37,714 bases of DNA from Oceanospirillaceae bacterium. GTDB taxonomy: Bacteria > Pseudomonadota > Gammaproteobacteria > Pseudomonadales > Oceanobacteraceae. Location: assembly GCA_024234265.1 (NCBI GenBank), contig JACKOM010000019.1, forward strand, positions 1-37,714. Direction: 5' to 3'. Of the stretch, positions 9,246 through 16,745 are shown piece after piece (position 1 is the stretch's first letter; each line of letters opens with the position of its first letter). The translations under genes and the position numbers were made by a program. Below the pieces are notes generated by a model, which worked only from the letters and a program-made list of their open reading frames with translations, was not told where the DNA came from and did not search any database.

Positions 9246-9319
9246 GCGTGGCACTTGATGTCCAATAATTATCGTGCACAATGGCACCATAATAAAAAAA
9301 CTCACCAGAGGCTCTCACC

Positions 9320-10372
9320 TTGGCAGATATAGCTGTTCCCTGTGACAGTGTGGTTCTGCTGCGGCTGATTTATGGCGCAGTAGCAAAATCAGGGATAATA
9401 AATCCGCAGGACAAATTGAAAGTACTTGAGCAGTTTAAAATTACTGACGAATTGCTCAATAATCATCATTTTCGTTTTCCCCATCAGCTGCAAATTCCGT
9501 TCTGGCAATTTCTGCAGGCCTATACCAATGATCCGTGCATAGGGTTGCATTTAAGCCGGCACTTACCCAGTTACCGTGGTCAGGTGGTGGAATACTTTTT
9601 TTACAGTTCGCGCACCTTTGGTAAAGCGCTGGAAAAAGCCTCACGTTTTTATCCGATTATTTCTGATGCCATTCGCCTTGAATTTATTAAAGGCCCGCAG
9701 GAATCCTGCATAAAAATTGAGACAAAACTTGATGAGCAATCTTACCTGCGCCATTTTGTGGAATGCTTGGTAAAAGGCATGTGTGATTTTTTTGCGAATG
9801 TATTAGAACGTGATTTTCAGCCGGTGCGCATTTGTTTTGCCCATGCTTGCCATGGTGATATTCAGGAATACCAACAAGTATTTGGCTGTGATGTAGAATT
9901 CGAGTGTGAAAATAACAGTATTATGTTTGATTCTGCATTGTTAAATGTGGCATCGCCCCATGCGGAACCTGAATTGGCTAAATTGCACGAAGTGCATGCG
10001 ATCTCCCAGTTGCAGCGTTTAATGCGCGCGGATTTAATTCGTCAGTTAACGGATTTTTTTGCCAGCAACATGATGGATCAAAATATTAACCTTGGTGGTG
10101 CGGCAGAATATCTTGGCCTGAGTGTGCGTCAGTTGCGCCAGGAATTATCCGATGCCGGCACCAGTTTTAATCAGACCCTGGCTGAATACCGCTGCAAAAG
10201 TGCCAAACGTATGCTGGCGGATGAGGCCATCCCGATTGATGATGTGGTGTGGAAAACAGGTTTTTCCGAGCCAAGCACTTTTTACCGTGCCTTCAAACGC
10301 TGGACAGGTTTGACCCCCCTGGAATACCGCAAACGTAAACAACGTCAGAGCCTCTCCAGCCTCAACGCATAA
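9320..10372 (+). CDS. AraC-family transcriptional regulator with an arabinose-binding-like N-domain
   Basis: A 350-residue cytosolic regulator. The N-terminal part (about 20-210) has the layout of the AraC family's arabinose-binding-like domain, as in OruR/ArgR-like regulators of fatty-acid or amino-acid genes (for example PSYRGQVVEYFFYSSRTFGKAL). The C-terminal double helix-turn-helix (about 250-340) is canonical: LGGAAEYLGLSVRQLRQEL, then IDDVVWKTGFSEPSTFYRAF and TGLTPLEYRK. The start is TTG, with AGAGG about 9 nt before it; no in-frame ATG lies near the N-terminus. The neighbouring protease gene on the same strand begins 50 bp later and may be its target, but that is only proximity. Confidence 0.9.
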   Translation: MADIAVPCDSVVLLRLIYGAVAKSGIINPQDKLKVLEQFKITDELLNNHHFRFPHQLQIPFWQFLQAYTNDPCIGLHLSRHLPSYRGQVVEYFFYSSRTFGKALEKASRFYPIISDAIRLEFIKGPQESCIKIETKLDEQSYLRHFVECLVKGMCDFFANVLERDFQPVRICFAHACHGDIQEYQQVFGCDVEFECENNSIMFDSALLNVASPHAEPELAKLHEVHAISQLQRLMRADLIRQLTDFFASNMMDQNINLGGAAEYLGLSVRQLRQELSDAGTSFNQTLAEYRCKSAKRMLADEAIPIDDVVWKTGFSEPSTFYRAFKRWTGLTPLEYRKRKQRQSLSSLNA

Positions 10373-10408
10373 TGGGATATGATTCCGGCAAATGTCGGGC
10401 GGATTACC

Positions 10409-10414
10409 TATAAT
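10409..10414 (+). promoter_or_regulatory. Candidate -10 element (TATAAT) before the protease gene
   Basis: A perfect TATAAT lies between the AraC regulator and the protease. No convincing -35 is found 17 bp upstream, so an activator would be needed. Transcription would start near 10421, almost on the first possible start codon. The real translation start is then likely one of the GTG codons at 10432-10441, unless the mRNA is leaderless. Confidence 0.35.
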
Positions 10415-10422
10415 CCGCTCAA

Positions 10423-12120
10423 TTGTCGCCGGTGGTGTCTGTGTTGTTGCGAATCGCATTGTTGTTAAGTTGTTTTGCGTCTTCCGCTTTTGCTGTTGAT
10501 GCCCAAACCAGGGTTATTGGTGGTACTACCGCTGAAGTCAGTTATCCCTGGATGGTGTCCATTGGCAGTATCACAAATGGAAAGGTCAGCCATTTCTGTG
10601 GTGGCACTCTGATCAGTGCAAACTGGGTGATGACAGCAGCCCACTGCGTTGATAGCTACAGCGATTACACCAGTACTCAATTACAGAGCGCGTTCGAACT
10701 TGCCATTGGCGCCACGGATATCACCCTGTCCGATGAAAACGGTGTTGAATACAAACGTATCAAACGCATTGTGGTGCACCCCGAATACCAGATACGTCAG
10801 AACCGCAACGGCAATTATGGTTATGATGTCGCCCTGTTAGAACTTACCAGCGCAAGCTCCCATACCCCCGTAGGGCGTGCCAATTCCACGGAACAATCGG
10901 CCCTGACCAGCAGCTCCGGATTACGCCTGATCGGCTGGGGGGATACCAATAAAACCGAAACCGTAACCACCCCCGCCAAGCTGCAATATGCGGATTTGTT
11001 TTTTGTGCCTAAGGATGTATCCGGCACCTGCAGCCATCATGGTTATTCTGCTGATTTTGATTTTGATGTGATGTTCTGCGCCGGTGTATCCGACAGTACT
11101 AAAGATGCCTGCCAGGGCGATAGCGGCGGCCCATTGTTTGATGCCAATAATGATGTGCAATATGGCATTGTCAGCTGGGGTTATGGCTGCGCTACAAGTA
11201 CCTTCGGTGTGTATTCCAAAGTATCCGCTTATACAGATTTTATCGATGCGGTGATTGATGGTGTGTATATCACCGGCTCGCCTTTTATTGGCTTTGTCGG
11301 TGCCGGTAAGGAGAAATCCACCACCCTGACCCTGGTAAATAACAGCGGTGTATTGGCGGCGGCCATGTTAAACACGGATGCCAGTGGTTTTTCGGTTTCC
11401 AGCGATTGCAATAAAACCCTGAGCATCAGTGAAACCTGCGATTTTACCGTGACAGCCAATGCACCTGCGGCCGGCATAGTGAATTTACCTGTATATCTCA
11501 ATGACATTGAGCGTTACAAAGTTAATGCCAAGGTGCTGGAGTCCATCAGCTCAGCCGGCGCTGCGGCCACCAACAACGAATTAAATTGGTATTCGATTGA
11601 TAATATGGCTCACGATTCATCCTTATCTGGTTGGGCTGTGGCCACGGATGGTGGTTCGGAAGATGGCAGCAGTTTAAAAAGCAAAACCACTTATAACAGT
11701 GGCCGTGCAGCTTTATTAACCTATGTTGAAGGGCCGGCGGTTTTCCATTACTGGAGTAAAGTGAGTAGCGAAAGTGGCGCGGATTTTTTCCGGGTATTAA
11801 TGGATGAAACGGGTATTACCGACAATACCGCAGTGAGCGGTGAGCAGGATTGGACACACCATTCATTTAATGTGGCAGCGGGTGAACACCATATTTTATT
11901 TTTATACGCCAAGGATGATAGCGGTAAATCCGGTTCAGATGCGGTGTGGCTGGATAAAGTGAGCGTGTGTGGTTTATTGGACAGCAGCTGTAATGCTGAG
12001 GCTAAAACCTACAGCGCAGTTGTCGACACCAAAACTACGGTCAAACACAAAAAAGGCGGCAGTTTGTATTTTGTGCTGTTACTGGCGCTGCCCCTGTTAT
12101 GGCGTGCGCGCCGGGCTTAA
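10423..12120 (+). CDS. Secreted trypsin-like serine protease with GlyGly-CTERM sorting tail
   Basis: A protein of up to 565 residues. A Sec signal peptide (about 1-24) is followed by R-VIGG, a zymogen-type activation site. The S1 trypsin domain (about 30-280) has the full catalytic triad: TAAHC (His), YDVALLEL (Asp) and CQGDSGGP (Ser). Asp six residues before the Ser, and the SWGYGC and GVYSKV glycines, predict cleavage after Arg or Lys. Next come an Ig-like stretch with three Cys (about 285-375) and a jelly-roll-like domain (about 390-525). The end is a GlyGly-CTERM signal: KKGG, a hydrophobic helix (LYFVLLLALPLLW), then RARRA. Such tails are cut by rhombosortase after type II secretion. The start is uncertain: TTG 10423 or GTG at 10432, 10435 or 10441. 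Confidence 0.92.
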   Translation: MSPVVSVLLRIALLLSCFASSAFAVDAQTRVIGGTTAEVSYPWMVSIGSITNGKVSHFCGGTLISANWVMTAAHCVDSYSDYTSTQLQSAFELAIGATDITLSDENGVEYKRIKRIVVHPEYQIRQNRNGNYGYDVALLELTSASSHTPVGRANSTEQSALTSSSGLRLIGWGDTNKTETVTTPAKLQYADLFFVPKDVSGTCSHHGYSADFDFDVMFCAGVSDSTKDACQGDSGGPLFDANNDVQYGIVSWGYGCATSTFGVYSKVSAYTDFIDAVIDGVYITGSPFIGFVGAGKEKSTTLTLVNNSGVLAAAMLNTDASGFSVSSDCNKTLSISETCDFTVTANAPAAGIVNLPVYLNDIERYKVNAKVLESISSAGAAATNNELNWYSIDNMAHDSSLSGWAVATDGGSEDGSSLKSKTTYNSGRAALLTYVEGPAVFHYWSKVSSESGADFFRVLMDETGITDNTAVSGEQDWTHHSFNVAAGEHHILFLYAKDDSGKSGSDAVWLDKVSVCGLLDSSCNAEAKTYSAVVDTKTTVKHKKGGSLYFVLLLALPLLWRARRA

Positions 12121-12138
12121 ATCCCCTATAAATGGATA

Positions 12139-12184
12139 GCCGCCCATAAAAAAAGCCCCGTCAGGGGCTTTTTTTATGGGCGGC
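12139..12184. terminator. Long bidirectional terminator between the protease and bfr genes
   Basis: Two perfectly complementary 21-nt arms (12139-12159 and 12164-12184) enclose the 4-nt loop GTCA. The core GCCCC/GGGGC stem is flanked by seven A on the left and seven T on the right, so it works on both strands. It ends 3 bases from the bacterioferritin stop codon and serves the two convergent genes. Confidence 0.93.
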
Positions 12185-12187
12185 TGA

Positions 12188-12670
12188 TCAGGAGGAAGAG
12201 CCTTCTTCCATCTGGCTTTGCAGGTAATTTTGCAGGCCGACTTTATCGATTAATTCCAGCTGGGTTTCCAGCCAGTCGATATGTTCTTCTTCTGATTCGA
12301 GAATATCGTTGAGCAAATCACGACTCACATAATCACGTACTTTTTCGCAGTGTTCGATACCGTCTTTGAGGGTTGGCAGGGCTTCCTGCTCCAGCTTCAG
12401 ATCACACTGCAGCATTTCCGGGGTATTTTCCCCGATCATTAATTTGCCGAGTTTTTGCAGATTCGGAATGCCTTCCAGAAACAGAATACGCTCAATGAGT
12501 TTATCGGCGTGTTTCATCTCGTCGATGGATTCGTGGTATTCGTGATCGCCGAGTTTTTTCAGGCCCCAGTTTTTGTACATGCGCGCATGTAAAAAGTACT
12601 GGTTGATGGCCACTAATTCATTGGCCAGTGCCTGGTTGAGGAATTCGATGACTTTTTTATCGCCCTTCAT
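12188..12670 (-). CDS. bfr: Bacterioferritin (haem-containing iron-storage subunit)
   Basis: A 160-residue subunit of the 24-mer iron store. The residues known from the family fall at the expected numbers: the haem ligand Met52 and the ferroxidase ligands Glu18, Glu51, His54, Glu94, Glu127 and His130. It should therefore be active and bind haem. The frame is open upstream to 12697, but ATG 12670 has GGAGAA 5-6 nt before it and gives the conserved MKGDKKVIEFLN start. It lies 130 bp downstream of bfd on the same strand. The Fur-like sites ahead of bfd may control both, although a separate bfr promoter in the gap is possible. Confidence 0.97.
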   Translation of the reverse strand: MKGDKKVIEFLNQALANELVAINQYFLHARMYKNWGLKKLGDHEYHESIDEMKHADKLIERILFLEGIPNLQKLGKLMIGENTPEMLQCDLKLEQEALPTLKDGIEHCEKVRDYVSRDLLNDILESEEEHIDWLETQLELIDKVGLQNYLQSQMEEGSSS

Positions 12671-12800
12671 GGTGTTCTCCTTGGCAGGTGCTGGCAAAAG
12701 TCTGCGCGATAACCTTCAGGCTGTCAAAGAAGAGCGTGCAATTCAGGGCATTCCTGAAGGATTAATGCCCCGCAGTGCAGGGCAGGGTGATGCAGGGTAA

Positions 12801-12974
12801 TTATGCCGCCTGGGGGGCTTTGTGGATTTTGACCATAGCTTTGGCGCTGGGGGCACACTGGCCGCAATCACTGCCCACACCGAGTTGTTCACGCAGACAA
12901 CGGAAATCGGCGCCCTGTTTGATAGCCGCTTCGATGGTTTTGTCGCTGATGCCTTTGCATAAACATACGTACAT
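12801..12974 (-). CDS. bfd: Bacterioferritin-associated ferredoxin
   Basis: A 57-residue protein, beginning MYVCLCKGISDKTIEAA, with the four cysteines of the BFD-like [2Fe-2S] fold: Cys4 and Cys6 (CLC) and Cys37 and Cys40 (SDCGQC). Bfd docks on bacterioferritin and passes electrons to its haem, which releases stored iron as Fe(II). The gene is usually switched on by iron starvation through Fur. The adjacent bfr downstream and the Fur-like boxes upstream fit this. The start has AGGGA about 8 nt before it. Confidence 0.95.
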   Translation of the reverse strand: MYVCLCKGISDKTIEAAIKQGADFRCLREQLGVGSDCGQCAPSAKAMVKIHKAPQAA

Positions 12975-13006
12975 GGGTCAATCCCTGGGGGGTGAACAGT
13001 GTGTGC

Positions 13007-13035
13007 ATAATAGTTGTAGTGATAATAATTCGCAA
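13007..13035 (-). promoter_or_regulatory. bfd promoter overlapped by a Fur-box-like site
   Basis: On the minus strand TTGCGA (-35, 13035-13030), a 17-bp spacer and TATTAT (-10, 13012-13007) form a good sigma-70 promoter leading into bfd. TGATAATAATTCGCA (13020-13034) covers the spacer and part of the -35. It matches the Fur core TGATAATNATTATCA at 12 of 14 defined positions. Iron-loaded Fur would block this promoter. Confidence 0.65.
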
Positions 13036-13042
13036 TAGCGTA

Positions 13043-13057
13043 TGTTGATTATTATCA
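13043..13057. promoter_or_regulatory. Second Fur-box-like site
   Basis: TGTTGATTATTATCA matches the Fur core TGATAATNATTATCA at 12 of 14 defined positions. It lies 8 bp from the first site, upstream of the bfd -35 and about 20 bp from the FNR-type box of nrdD. Paired sites of this kind allow cooperative Fur binding. Confidence 0.55.
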
Positions 13058-13077
13058 TGTAAAACCCCATAACCCAC

Positions 13078-13091
13078 TTGATAAACGTCAA
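13078..13091 (+). promoter_or_regulatory. FNR/Anr/Dnr-type box upstream of nrdD
   Basis: TTGATAAACGTCAA matches TTGAT-N4-ATCAA at 9 of 10 defined bases. Its centre (13084.5) lies about 41 bp before the middle of the NrdR box, as expected for a class II activator site with a start near 13126. The -10 (CAAGAT, 13114-13119) is poor, which would make the promoter activator-dependent. Anaerobic activation of class III ribonucleotide reductase by FNR/Anr is well established. Confidence 0.75.
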
Positions 13092-13119
13092 AGGCAAAAC
13101 TGGCTGCGAACGGCAAGAT

Positions 13120-13135
13120 ACACTACATATTGTGT
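13120..13135 (+). promoter_or_regulatory. NrdR box upstream of nrdD
   Basis: ACACTACATATTGTGT closely fits the 16-bp NrdR consensus ACACWATATATWGTGT. NrdR is the ATP/dATP-sensing repressor of ribonucleotide reductase genes. The box covers the transcription start predicted from the FNR-type site, so repression would be by direct occlusion. The usual second box about 31 bp away is not convincing. Confidence 0.75.
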
Positions 13136-13172
13136 TGTTGAATAATAAAAACCACAAAATATGGAGATTTGT

Positions 13173-15194
13173 ATGGCGCAATCCACCGAGTCCGTCACCC
13201 CGCAACGGGTTTGTAAACGCAGCGGCGAGATAGTTACCTTTACCCCCCAACGTATTGTCAGCGCTCTTTTACGGGCAGGCGCCGCCAGCGGTGAATATGC
13301 CTTGCCGGAGGCTGAACAGATTGCCGCAGAGGTTATTACCGCCCTGCAGGGGGAGATGGCACACATAGAACAGATTCAGGATTGTGTGGAATCGACCCTG
13401 GCCCGCAGGGGTTACTGGCGTACCGCCAAGGCCTATGTTTTATACCGTTACCAGCATCAAACCCTGCGTCAGGACAAACAAACCCTGGTGGATGTGGCCA
13501 GTTCAGTGAATGAATACCTTGAGCGCCTCGACTGGCGGGTAAACGCCAATGCCAACCAGGGCTATTCCCTGGGCGGTCTGATTCTGAACGTATCGGGTAA
13601 GGTGATTGCCAATTATTGGCTCAGCCATGTGTACCGTGCGGCCATTGGTGAAGCACACCGCAACGGCGACATTCATATCCATGATCTGGACATGCTGGCG
13701 GGTTATTGCGCGGGCTGGTCTTTGCGCACCCTGTTGTTTGAAGGTTTTAACGGCGTGCCGGGCAAGGTGGAGAGTGCGCCGCCCAAACATTTCCGCACCG
13801 CCCTCGGGCAGATGGTGAATTTTTTAGGCACCCTGCAAAACGAGTGGGCAGGGGCCCAGGCCTTCAGTTCGTTTGATACTTATTTAGCGCCCTATGTGCG
13901 TGCCGATCAGCTGAGTTATGCCGAAGTTAAACAGGGTATTCAGGAATTTATATATAACCTGAATGTGCCCTCGCGCTGGGGCACCCAAACTCCGTTTACC
14001 AATATCACCTTTGATTGGGTTTGCCCGGATGATTTAAAAACCCAGGTGCCGGTAATTGCAGGGCAGGAGATGCCGTTTTGTTATGGCGATCTGGCCCCTG
14101 AAATGGCCCTGATTAACCGCGCTTATATCGAAGTGATGATGGCGGGGGATAACAAAGGCCGGGTATTTACCTTCCCGATTCCCACCTACAACATTACCCG
14201 GGATTTTGACTGGGAATGTGAAAACGCCACCCTGTTATTTGAAATGACCGCTAAATACGGTTTGCCGTATTTCCAGAATTTTTTAAATTCCGATTTAACG
14301 CCGAATATGGTGCGTTCCATGTGTTGCCGCCTGCAGCTTGATTTACGTGAGCTGCTAAAACGCGGTAATGGGTTATTTGGTTCCGCTGAGCAAACAGGTT
14401 CATTGGGGGTTGTCACTATCAACTGCGCGCGCCTTGGTTATGTGCATGCCGGTGATAAAAAAGCTTTATATAAACAGCTCGATTATTTATTGGATTTAGG
14501 CAAAGAGAGCCTGGAAATTAAACGCAAGGTTATTCAGCGTTTTATTGATCAGGGGTTATTCCCCTATACCAAACGTTATCTCGGTACTTTGCGTAACCAT
14601 TTCAGCACCCTGGGGGTGAATGGCATAAACGAAATGCTGCGTAATTTCAGTGGCGATAAATGGGATATTCTGCACCCTGACGGGCGGGCATTTGCACTGG
14701 AATTACTTGATCACGTGCGTGAGCGCATGGTGGCTTATCAGGAAGAAACCGGCCATTTATATAATTTAGAAGCCACCCCGGCGGAGGGCACCACCTATCG
14801 TTTCGCCAAAGAAGATATCAAACGTTATCCGCATATTTTGCATGCCGGCACAGAGGATAAACCCTATTACACCAACTCCAGCCAGTTGCCCGTGGGCTGC
14901 ACGGATGACCCTTTCCGCGCCCTGCAGTTACAGGATGAATTTCAGTGTAAATACACAGGTGGCACCGTATTACACCTGTATATGGGCGAAGCTATTTCCA
15001 GCAGCGCGGCCTGTAAAAAACTGGTGCAAAGAAGTTTAAGCCAGTTCCGTTTGCCGTACCTGACCATTACCCCGACCTTCTCCATCTGCCCGGTGCACGG
15101 GTATTTAAGTGGCGAACATGAGTTCTGCCCTAAATGTGATGCAGAAAAACTTGCTGTAAAACAATCCCGCCAAACCAAGGAGGCAGTAGCATGA
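13173..15194 (+). CDS. nrdD: Class III (anaerobic) ribonucleotide reductase large chain, lacking its glycyl-radical C-terminus
   Basis: A 673-residue oxygen-sensitive enzyme making deoxynucleotides from ribonucleoside triphosphates. An ATP-cone (about 8-100, RVCKRSGEIVTFTPQRI) provides allosteric control. The ten-stranded catalytic barrel follows, with GDIHIHDLDML, FTFPIPTYNIT, SMCCRLQLD and GSLGVVTINCARLGY. A zinc-ribbon-like site (CPVHG then FCPKCD, about 640-660) lies near the end. In single-chain NrdD the glycyl-radical loop follows that site; here the protein stops instead and the loop is in the next ORF. I chose ATG 13173, with ATGGAG as Shine-Dalgarno, over ATG 13161, which is that same motif. 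The promoter has FNR-type and NrdR sites. Confidence 0.96.
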   Translation: MAQSTESVTPQRVCKRSGEIVTFTPQRIVSALLRAGAASGEYALPEAEQIAAEVITALQGEMAHIEQIQDCVESTLARRGYWRTAKAYVLYRYQHQTLRQDKQTLVDVASSVNEYLERLDWRVNANANQGYSLGGLILNVSGKVIANYWLSHVYRAAIGEAHRNGDIHIHDLDMLAGYCAGWSLRTLLFEGFNGVPGKVESAPPKHFRTALGQMVNFLGTLQNEWAGAQAFSSFDTYLAPYVRADQLSYAEVKQGIQEFIYNLNVPSRWGTQTPFTNITFDWVCPDDLKTQVPVIAGQEMPFCYGDLAPEMALINRAYIEVMMAGDNKGRVFTFPIPTYNITRDFDWECENATLLFEMTAKYGLPYFQNFLNSDLTPNMVRSMCCRLQLDLRELLKRGNGLFGSAEQTGSLGVVTINCARLGYVHAGDKKALYKQLDYLLDLGKESLEIKRKVIQRFIDQGLFPYTKRYLGTLRNHFSTLGVNGINEMLRNFSGDKWDILHPDGRAFALELLDHVRERMVAYQEETGHLYNLEATPAEGTTYRFAKEDIKRYPHILHAGTEDKPYYTNSSQLPVGCTDDPFRALQLQDEFQCKYTGGTVLHLYMGEAISSSAACKKLVQRSLSQFRLPYLTITPTFSICPVHGYLSGEHEFCPKCDAEKLAVKQSRQTKEAVA

Positions 15195-15343
15195 GCACCA
15201 TTCTCAAACAGGAAGAGCGTCAGCGTTGTGAAATCTGGACCCGGGTGATGGGCTATCACCGCCCGGTCAGTGCCTTTAACCCGGGCAAACAGGCGGAACA
15301 CGCAGAGCGCAAACACTTCCGGGAAGCCATTTGTAAGTTGTGA
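15191..15343 (+). CDS. Separate 50-residue glycyl-radical peptide of class III ribonucleotide reductase
   Basis: This small ORF begins inside the nrdD stop (ATGA, 4-base overlap, other frame) and has its own strong AAGGAGG site at 15177-15183, 7 nt before ATG. Residues 18-34, RVMGYHRPVSAFNPGKQ, match the C-terminal radical loop of single-chain NrdD (RVxGY, then FNxGKQ). Gly21 would carry the radical made by NrdG. It also holds Cys13 and Cys48. The large chain ends just where this segment should begin, so the enzyme appears naturally split into two polypeptides. The dedicated ribosome binding site argues against a sequencing error. Spare-part glycyl-radical peptides are known from pyruvate formate-lyase (YfiD/GrcA). 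It probably docks into NrdD rather than replacing a damaged part. Confidence 0.88.
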   Translation: MSTILKQEERQRCEIWTRVMGYHRPVSAFNPGKQAEHAERKHFREAICKL

Positions 15344-15350
15344 GGTAAAC

Positions 15351-16046
15351 ATGGCAGCACTGCGCATCGGCGGTTTAACCCCCCTGACCACGCTCGATTA
15401 TCCCGGGCACCTGGCCAGTGTGGTGTTTTTACAGGGCTGTGCCTGGCGCTGCCGTTATTGCCACAACCCGGAACTGATGGATGCCGGTGCACCCACGGAA
15501 ATTGACTGGGCCGATGTGCTGCACATGTTGCATGAGCGACGTGAATTTATTGATGCGGTGGTCTTCAGTGGCGGTGAACCCCTGCTGCAAAATGGCCTTG
15601 AAGATGCCATTGCGGAAGTCAAAGCCATGGGCCTGAAAGTCGCCCTGCATACCAGTGGCATGGTGGTGAAACGTTTTGCGCAATTATTGCCACAGCTGGA
15701 TTGGGTGGCGCTGGATATTAAACATTTACCGGCACAAACCGATCTGGTAACGCAGGTGGAAGATTCCGGCCATGCCAACTGGGCGGCGTTAACCCGTTTG
15801 TTAGTATCGGAAACCCCCTATGAAGTCCGCACCACGGCCCATCCGCAATTAATCAGTGCCGATGGCATAATGCGCCTTGCGTTAACCCTGCAGGGCATGG
15901 GGGTGGAAAATTATGCCCTGCAAATCAGCCATAACCAGCGCTGTTTTGATCCGAAATTAAGTAACCTGCACTATGATCCGCTTGAACTCAAAGAGCTTGA
16001 GGGAAAACTCAGCGGTTTATTCCCGCATTTTGAAATCCGCCACTGA
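15351..16046 (+). CDS. nrdG: Anaerobic ribonucleotide reductase activating enzyme (radical SAM)
   Basis: A 231-residue radical-SAM activase with the [4Fe-4S] motif CAWRCRYC (CxxxCxxC, about 30-37). FSGGEPLLQ (about 67-75) is the SAM-binding GGE motif. It would generate the glycyl radical on the small peptide encoded just upstream. The length and the LTTLDYPGHLASVVFLQGC start fit the longer NrdG2-type activase found beside this kind of NrdD. ATG 15351 has GAGGTAA before it; the frame is open upstream to 15270, but that would overlap the glycyl-radical ORF. It starts 7 bp after that ORF, making a tight nrdD-peptide-nrdG operon. Confidence 0.95.
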   Translation: MAALRIGGLTPLTTLDYPGHLASVVFLQGCAWRCRYCHNPELMDAGAPTEIDWADVLHMLHERREFIDAVVFSGGEPLLQNGLEDAIAEVKAMGLKVALHTSGMVVKRFAQLLPQLDWVALDIKHLPAQTDLVTQVEDSGHANWAALTRLLVSETPYEVRTTAHPQLISADGIMRLALTLQGMGVENYALQISHNQRCFDPKLSNLHYDPLELKELEGKLSGLFPHFEIRH

Positions 16047-16133
16047 TAACCCGCATAACGTGCCTGCGATTGCCAGGTTTGGCCCCGCTTGCTAAGGTTT
16101 AAGGCAATTCGCCCGGGCCTGATTCAAATTGGT

Positions 16134-16745
16134 ATGGAAAGTTATTTACAGCGTTGGCAAACATTATTCAGCCCATTTTGTTCTGCGCAAAAAAGCCAGC
16201 AACATTATTTTTCCCTGTTTAATGCCTATGCCCAGAGCCACCGTGTGTATCACAATTTCCAGCATATTATTGCCTGCCTGGAGCATTTTGATCAGGTGCG
16301 CGGCGAACTCAGTGAGCCGCTTGCGGTGGAGTTAGCCATCTGGTTCCACGATGTGGTTTATCAGCCCACCAGCAGCCACAACGAAACAAACAGTGCCGAA
16401 TATGCTAGGCGCTGCCTGCAGGATTTAAATGTACCGGCATCCATACAACAGCGTGTGTGTGAATTGATTTTATTAACCCGCCACCCATCGCAGCCGCAAA
16501 ATAATGACGATGCCCTGTTGCTGGATATTGATCTGGCGATATTAGGTGCGCCGCGTAATTTATATGCGGCCTATGAAAGCTGGATTCGCAAGGAATATCG
16601 TTTTATTCCCGGATTTTTATTCCGCCCCGCGCGGCGTAAATTATTAAAACAATTACTTGCCGGGCCAATTTACCACAGTGCACATTTTGCCAGCCGCGAA
16701 ACCATTGCCCGTGAAAACTTGCAGTGGGCCATGCAGAGTTTATAG
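16134..16745 (+). CDS. Predicted HD-domain metal-dependent phosphohydrolase
   Basis: A 203-residue soluble protein with an HD-type metal site: YHNFQHI (about 39-45), then WFHDVVY (about 71-77, the His-Asp pair) and a later LLDIDLAILG (about 129-138). This fits the COG4339 group of predicted HD phosphohydrolases, whose substrate is not known. The frame is open to TTG 16089; I prefer ATG 16134 (MESYLQRW), where the conserved part begins, though neither start has a strong ribosome binding site. It follows nrdG on the same strand after about 90 bp. Its end overlaps the convergent dnr gene by 6 bp. Confidence 0.85.
   Translation: MESYLQRWQTLFSPFCSAQKSQQHYFSLFNAYAQSHRVYHNFQHIIACLEHFDQVRGELSEPLAVELAIWFHDVVYQPTSSHNETNSAEYARRCLQDLNVPASIQQRVCELILLTRHPSQPQNNDDALLLDIDLAILGAPRNLYAAYESWIRKEYRFIPGFLFRPARRKLLKQLLAGPIYHSAHFASRETIARENLQWAMQSL

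Noticed and set aside
13151..13166. Second NrdR box 31 bp after the first
   Set aside because: The spacing is right, but ACCACAAAATATGGAG matches the consensus poorly and it overlaps the ribosome binding site.
14942..15391. 149-residue minus-strand ORF antisense to the end of nrdD and start of nrdG
   Set aside because: It is the shadow of three well-supported genes, including the glycyl-radical ORF; no ribosome binding site or domain.
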